Shown: positions 60,551-64,000 of the stretch, piece after piece
Numbering within the stretch: position 1 is the first letter of the stretch
Layout of the letters: each line of letters opens with the position of its first letter
Assembly: GCA_022605405.1 (NCBI GenBank)
Contig: JABYQQ010000012.1
Coordinates: forward strand, 1,054,001 to 1,118,000
Source: Earliella scabrosa
Taxonomy: Eukaryota; Basidiomycota; Agaricomycetes; Polyporales; Polyporaceae
Length of the DNA: 64,000 bases
Direction of reading: 5' to 3'
Notes under the pieces: model-generated
Seen by the model: only the letters and a program-made list of their open reading frames with translations
The model's database searches: none
What the model was told of the DNA's origin: nothing
Made by a program: the position numbers and the translations under genes

Positions 60551-61468
60551 ATGGCGAGTCTCGGCGACCAGGAGGAGGCTGCGAAACTCTGGAAGGTGAA
60601 CCGCACGATCCACGAGCTGGTGAAAGACAGGGTGAGTGCTCAAATGATGGCATATGGGGTGACTGGACCGAGCGCTGGTGGCATTGCAGGGATTCCAAGT
60701 CTCGGACGATGAGATTAACATGGACTTGGCCACTTTCCGCGCGCACTACGCGAGTCAAACTGGGACCGTCGAGTGAGTAATGCTTGTATTCTCTGTGGCG
60801 CGATGGACGGCCAACGATCGCGCAGTCGGAGTCAGCTCAACTTCTTCACGAACCACCGGGACAACCCAATGCTGCAAATCTTCATTTTCTTTACGGATGA
60901 AAAGAGCGTTGGTGTGAAGACAATGAGGAAGTGAGTTGCTGTCCCGCTCTTGTGTTCATTCCAGGGCACCCATCGCTGCTCCTAGACTGCTCGGAATTCT
61001 GGAAGAGAAGAAGATCCAGCAAGGTATCATCGTCTTTCCCGGAAACATGACCCCATCCGCTCGGAAGGTAAGTTTTTCTCCTTCATTCGCAGACTTTCCC
61101 GATGGAACATTCAACGGCTCTCTGTGTCCAGGTGATTGTGGCCATGGCGTCACAGTACAAGCTGGAGGAGTTCTCGGAGTCGGACTTACTCGTCAACATC
61201 ACTCACCACACCCTAGTGCCGAGGCACGAGCTCCTTACACCGGAGCAGAAAAAGGAATTATTGGAGACATAGTGGGTGGACTTCTCGGTGTTATCTGTGA
61301 CGCTCGCTCACGTAGGTTTCAAGCCGGTTGAAGGAGACCCAGCTACCGCGCATCCAGCTGGCTGATCCTGTTGCCCGGTATTATGGTCTCAAGCGGGGCA
61401 ATGTCGTCAAAATCACTCGACCGAGTGAAACGAGCGGACGTTATGCCAGCTATCGTATCTGCTTCTAG
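60551..61468 (+). CDS. RPB5: RNA polymerase subunit Rpb5 (RPABC1)
   Basis: Subunit common to RNA polymerases I, II and III. Starts [20 protein letters not shown] with HELVKDR; after an intron [20 protein letters not shown]; then [98 protein letters not shown], then [40 protein letters not shown] and [12 protein letters not shown]. Both the fungal N-terminal jaw and the conserved C-terminal assembly domain are complete. Five short introns; the last one joins TA|C through an acceptor TTCAAG. Confidence 0.96.
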
Positions 61469-64000
61469 CTCTCTCCATATCATTATTGACCCAACCTTCG
61501 CCGTCGGTTCCCGTGTCCTGTGGGGTCACGCCGTTTGTTGACGTCCTTATCCCTTCTTCCCGTCCGATCATTGCCGCTATGTAGCCATCCATCGTCTTCA
61601 TGTCGTCGCTCACCTCCTGCATTGTACATCCCCTGTTTCTGCTTTCCGTAATCCATCTTGCTCCTGGAACTTCATTGTGATCTGTCGCATGTCCGCGATG
61701 TGCGCCCATCTGCTCTTATTCACGAATGTCGAGGAACCCATGCCGAATGACGCGTGAGTGTTTCAGCTAATATCGCGTCGTGATCAGCTAGCCACACTGA
61801 CGTGCAATTCAGCCTTCCAGTAGCCGTCCGACACCTATCCGGTTCCCGTTGCAGCAAAGTGCGAGAAAACCGCACACCTTGTTCGGCACAGGACCAACTT
61901 TGCCTGTGAGTGACTAGCTTCCTACCTAGCTCCTCCAGTGAACGGTTTCTTTCTCCCCGTACAGCTAGCCCTGGATTCAGGCTACAATCGCCGTGATTTT
62001 GAGGTCGACTCCCCGGGCGTGCGGATAGCCGAACGCGCAGCAGGGACGTGACTTGGACAAACTAGTAAGCTACTCAGGCGCGTGTATCTGCGTATGGCAA
62101 TATTGCTAGTAGTAGTCCGGTCCGCTTCCGCTGAGCTCGACAGCTGGAGCCGCCGCCGCCGTTCCGTTGACTCCAAGACAGGTAAGCTGGGTGCAGAGGC
62201 CTACCGTGATCAGAACTCGGCTGATAGGCCCAATATCCGGTCCCCTAGCCTACAAGGGACCTGTTCACTTCACAATCACTCGAGGCACCGTCGCCCCGTC
62301 TCGCGCATTTGGGCTGACGCCATGCTCGCGCACTCGACGTGGTAAGGTGGCTGTCCCTTGCATGCCATCCGGTGCAGTGCGGTGAAGGAGACAAAGTTGG
62401 ACTTCCTTCCTTGGGTCGCCACGTGTCTCATGCCCGAGCGCAGATGTTTACGATCAGTCGCCGCACGATGTTATCGAACGATGCGTCAGATCTGCCAATC
62501 CCCCTCTCGGCCTTTGTGCCTTGTACAGGGTCCTATCACCGTTTCTCGGCCGTGAGCCGCAAGGTGGTCCACGTCTCGGTGCGAGTCCCTGCTCTCCTCA
62601 GTAATGACACACTTGTTAACCACATCAAAGTCCAGTCAACCAGTGGTGCCGCTGTTCGCGCCCGCAGAATCAGTGACGAATATCGACCAGTCCCTCCGCT
62701 GATACCGGACGAAAGGGGGGGCGCACTACTGTGGGCCGATTCATCGGGCTATGGCCTGAGGGCCCGCAGAGCGCGTCCCGTACGTCGACGGAAGCACAAG
62801 GGATGCCCCTCGGGTGCGCCGAGTGGCGAGCAACCTTGCTGCCACCTCGTGCCGTATCTTCGTCTCCATACGAATCGTACGCGTAAGGATCTGAACTTAT
62901 CATCGCCCCGAAGCCACTCGTGCTAATTTCGCCCACACAGGCCCGATCGCAGCATTCCGGGGGTGTGTGCTATCAATCTCCGGCTGAGCTCAGACGGCTT
63001 CTCGACAATCCTCCGAGCTTCTGAGATCTGCTCGCCCTATCCACTTTGGTGGCAGTACATCCCCGGTTCGTGACGGTGCACTGACCAGAGTGCTTCTTTC
63101 AGCACTCATGTATCCATATTCGGGGACAACTTGGTCAAGCTGCGTCATGGCTTATTATTTACAACCGACGCTCAGGCATCCCTTGGTGCATCTGGAGCTC
63201 CTCGAGGTCGCCTCGAGGCCTAACGCTTGAGGGCGCTCCGATGTTTCGTACCGACCCAGGCCCCGTTGGAGACCGATATGAGGGTGAAACAGATCAGCAT
63301 GGGGCATAGCATTGAGGTTGCGTTGGGATGCCTATCTCTAGGTCGTTCGCAGCGCTCACAAGCTAACCAGCCCCGCTCTTGGTACAGGGTCTGGCGGTCT
63401 CGCACGGTATCTGTGGCGTCACAACAATAATCTGGCCTACTACGATTATTCCGGCGAGGTCGCAGCTGATCTGGAAGAATTCAGAGCTACTGCTAATTCA
63501 GTGCGCGCGCACTGGTGCTGTGTTTTCTCCCCTTCACAAATGCCAGGAAACTCGGCGAATGCCGTGACACGTGCACGCCGGCGGGCCCGCCCGCCACGCC
63601 CGCCACGCCCGCCATGCCCGCAGCCCACTTGTCGGGTTCGATCGAGTACTAGTCCTCTCTTCCCTAGCTCGATTTGCCGCATCGAAAGACCTGTGGCCCC
63701 TAACCGGTGCGTACCCTAGCGAATCTTGCAATACTCATCCGCTGATCGACGAGTTCTCTGTGTAAACAGTCTTGCCCAAGGAGCGCCGCACGAGGCAGAC
63801 TTGGTCCCAGTGTAGTTTAAGCGTGGCGCTCCTGATTTCCAGCGGACATGGGTGACAATAGGCCGCTTAGGCACCGGAGGCCTAATGACGGATACCAGAT
63901 CTCCGGCGTGTGAGTGAGCGATGCCCGCGCTGAGATTACCTGACCTATACGACGAATCTCACCAGCTGCGGGCGTGCGTTACTGCACAGCTGCCGGTTGT
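61469..64000. other. Gene-poor right end
   Basis: About 2.5 kb with short overlapping frames on both strands (for example 62339-62926) and no recognisable family, tRNA or rRNA. Base composition is less biased than in coding parts. Confidence 0.4.
63592..63618. repeat. Short 9-bp tandem repeat
   Basis: Three copies of CGCCACGCC (the third CGCCATGCC) in a GC-rich stretch. Confidence 0.7.

Overview
The window is nuclear DNA from a filamentous basidiomycete, most likely a wood-decay Agaricomycete of the Polyporales type. The evidence is GC-rich sequence, genes split by many introns of about 50-65 bp, long promoters without operons, tandem thaumatin-like genes, an F-box/WD40 gene, a basidiomycete-type seven-helix membrane family and an intron-containing tRNA. 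The order-level guess is inference. About 24 protein genes and one tRNA gene can be supported. For multi-exon genes I give the span from start to stop codon. Splice junctions were read by eye from GT/GC...AG signals and protein continuity.

Layout. 1-15.4 kb: four thaumatin-like protein (TLP) genes, one on the minus strand and three on the plus strand in a row, interrupted by a complete urease gene and a small unknown protein. 15.4-21 kb: gene-poor, with a 306-bp MITE flanked by TA, a thioredoxin-fold gene and tRNA-Ala. 21-40.5 kb: mostly housekeeping and regulatory genes, namely a DUF1295/steroid-reductase-like membrane enzyme, a GFA-domain protein, an acidic zinc-binding protein, a MYST acetyltransferase with paired PHD fingers head-to-head with a LAMMER kinase, a GDSL esterase, a pepsin-like protease and a probable peroxisomal enoyl-CoA hydratase/isomerase.

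41-54.5 kb: the most unusual part. A three-gene block (stand-alone indole-3-glycerol-phosphate synthase, aldo/keto reductase, seven-helix membrane protein) occurs twice in the same order and orientation (41.0-45.5 and 48.5-53.0 kb). An F-box/WD40 gene lies between the copies, and a third, inverted copy of the membrane-protein gene follows the second block. IGPS is normally one domain of a larger tryptophan-pathway protein in fungi. Its presence here as a free, duplicated gene tied to a reductase and a membrane protein suggests a specialised indole-related function, which is inference.

54.5-64 kb: a gene-poor stretch, then core genes: a complex I subunit, a TRAP-alpha/Irc22-like ER protein, and Swd2/WDR82 divergent from RPB5 across only 102 bp. 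The last 2.5 kb has no gene I can support.
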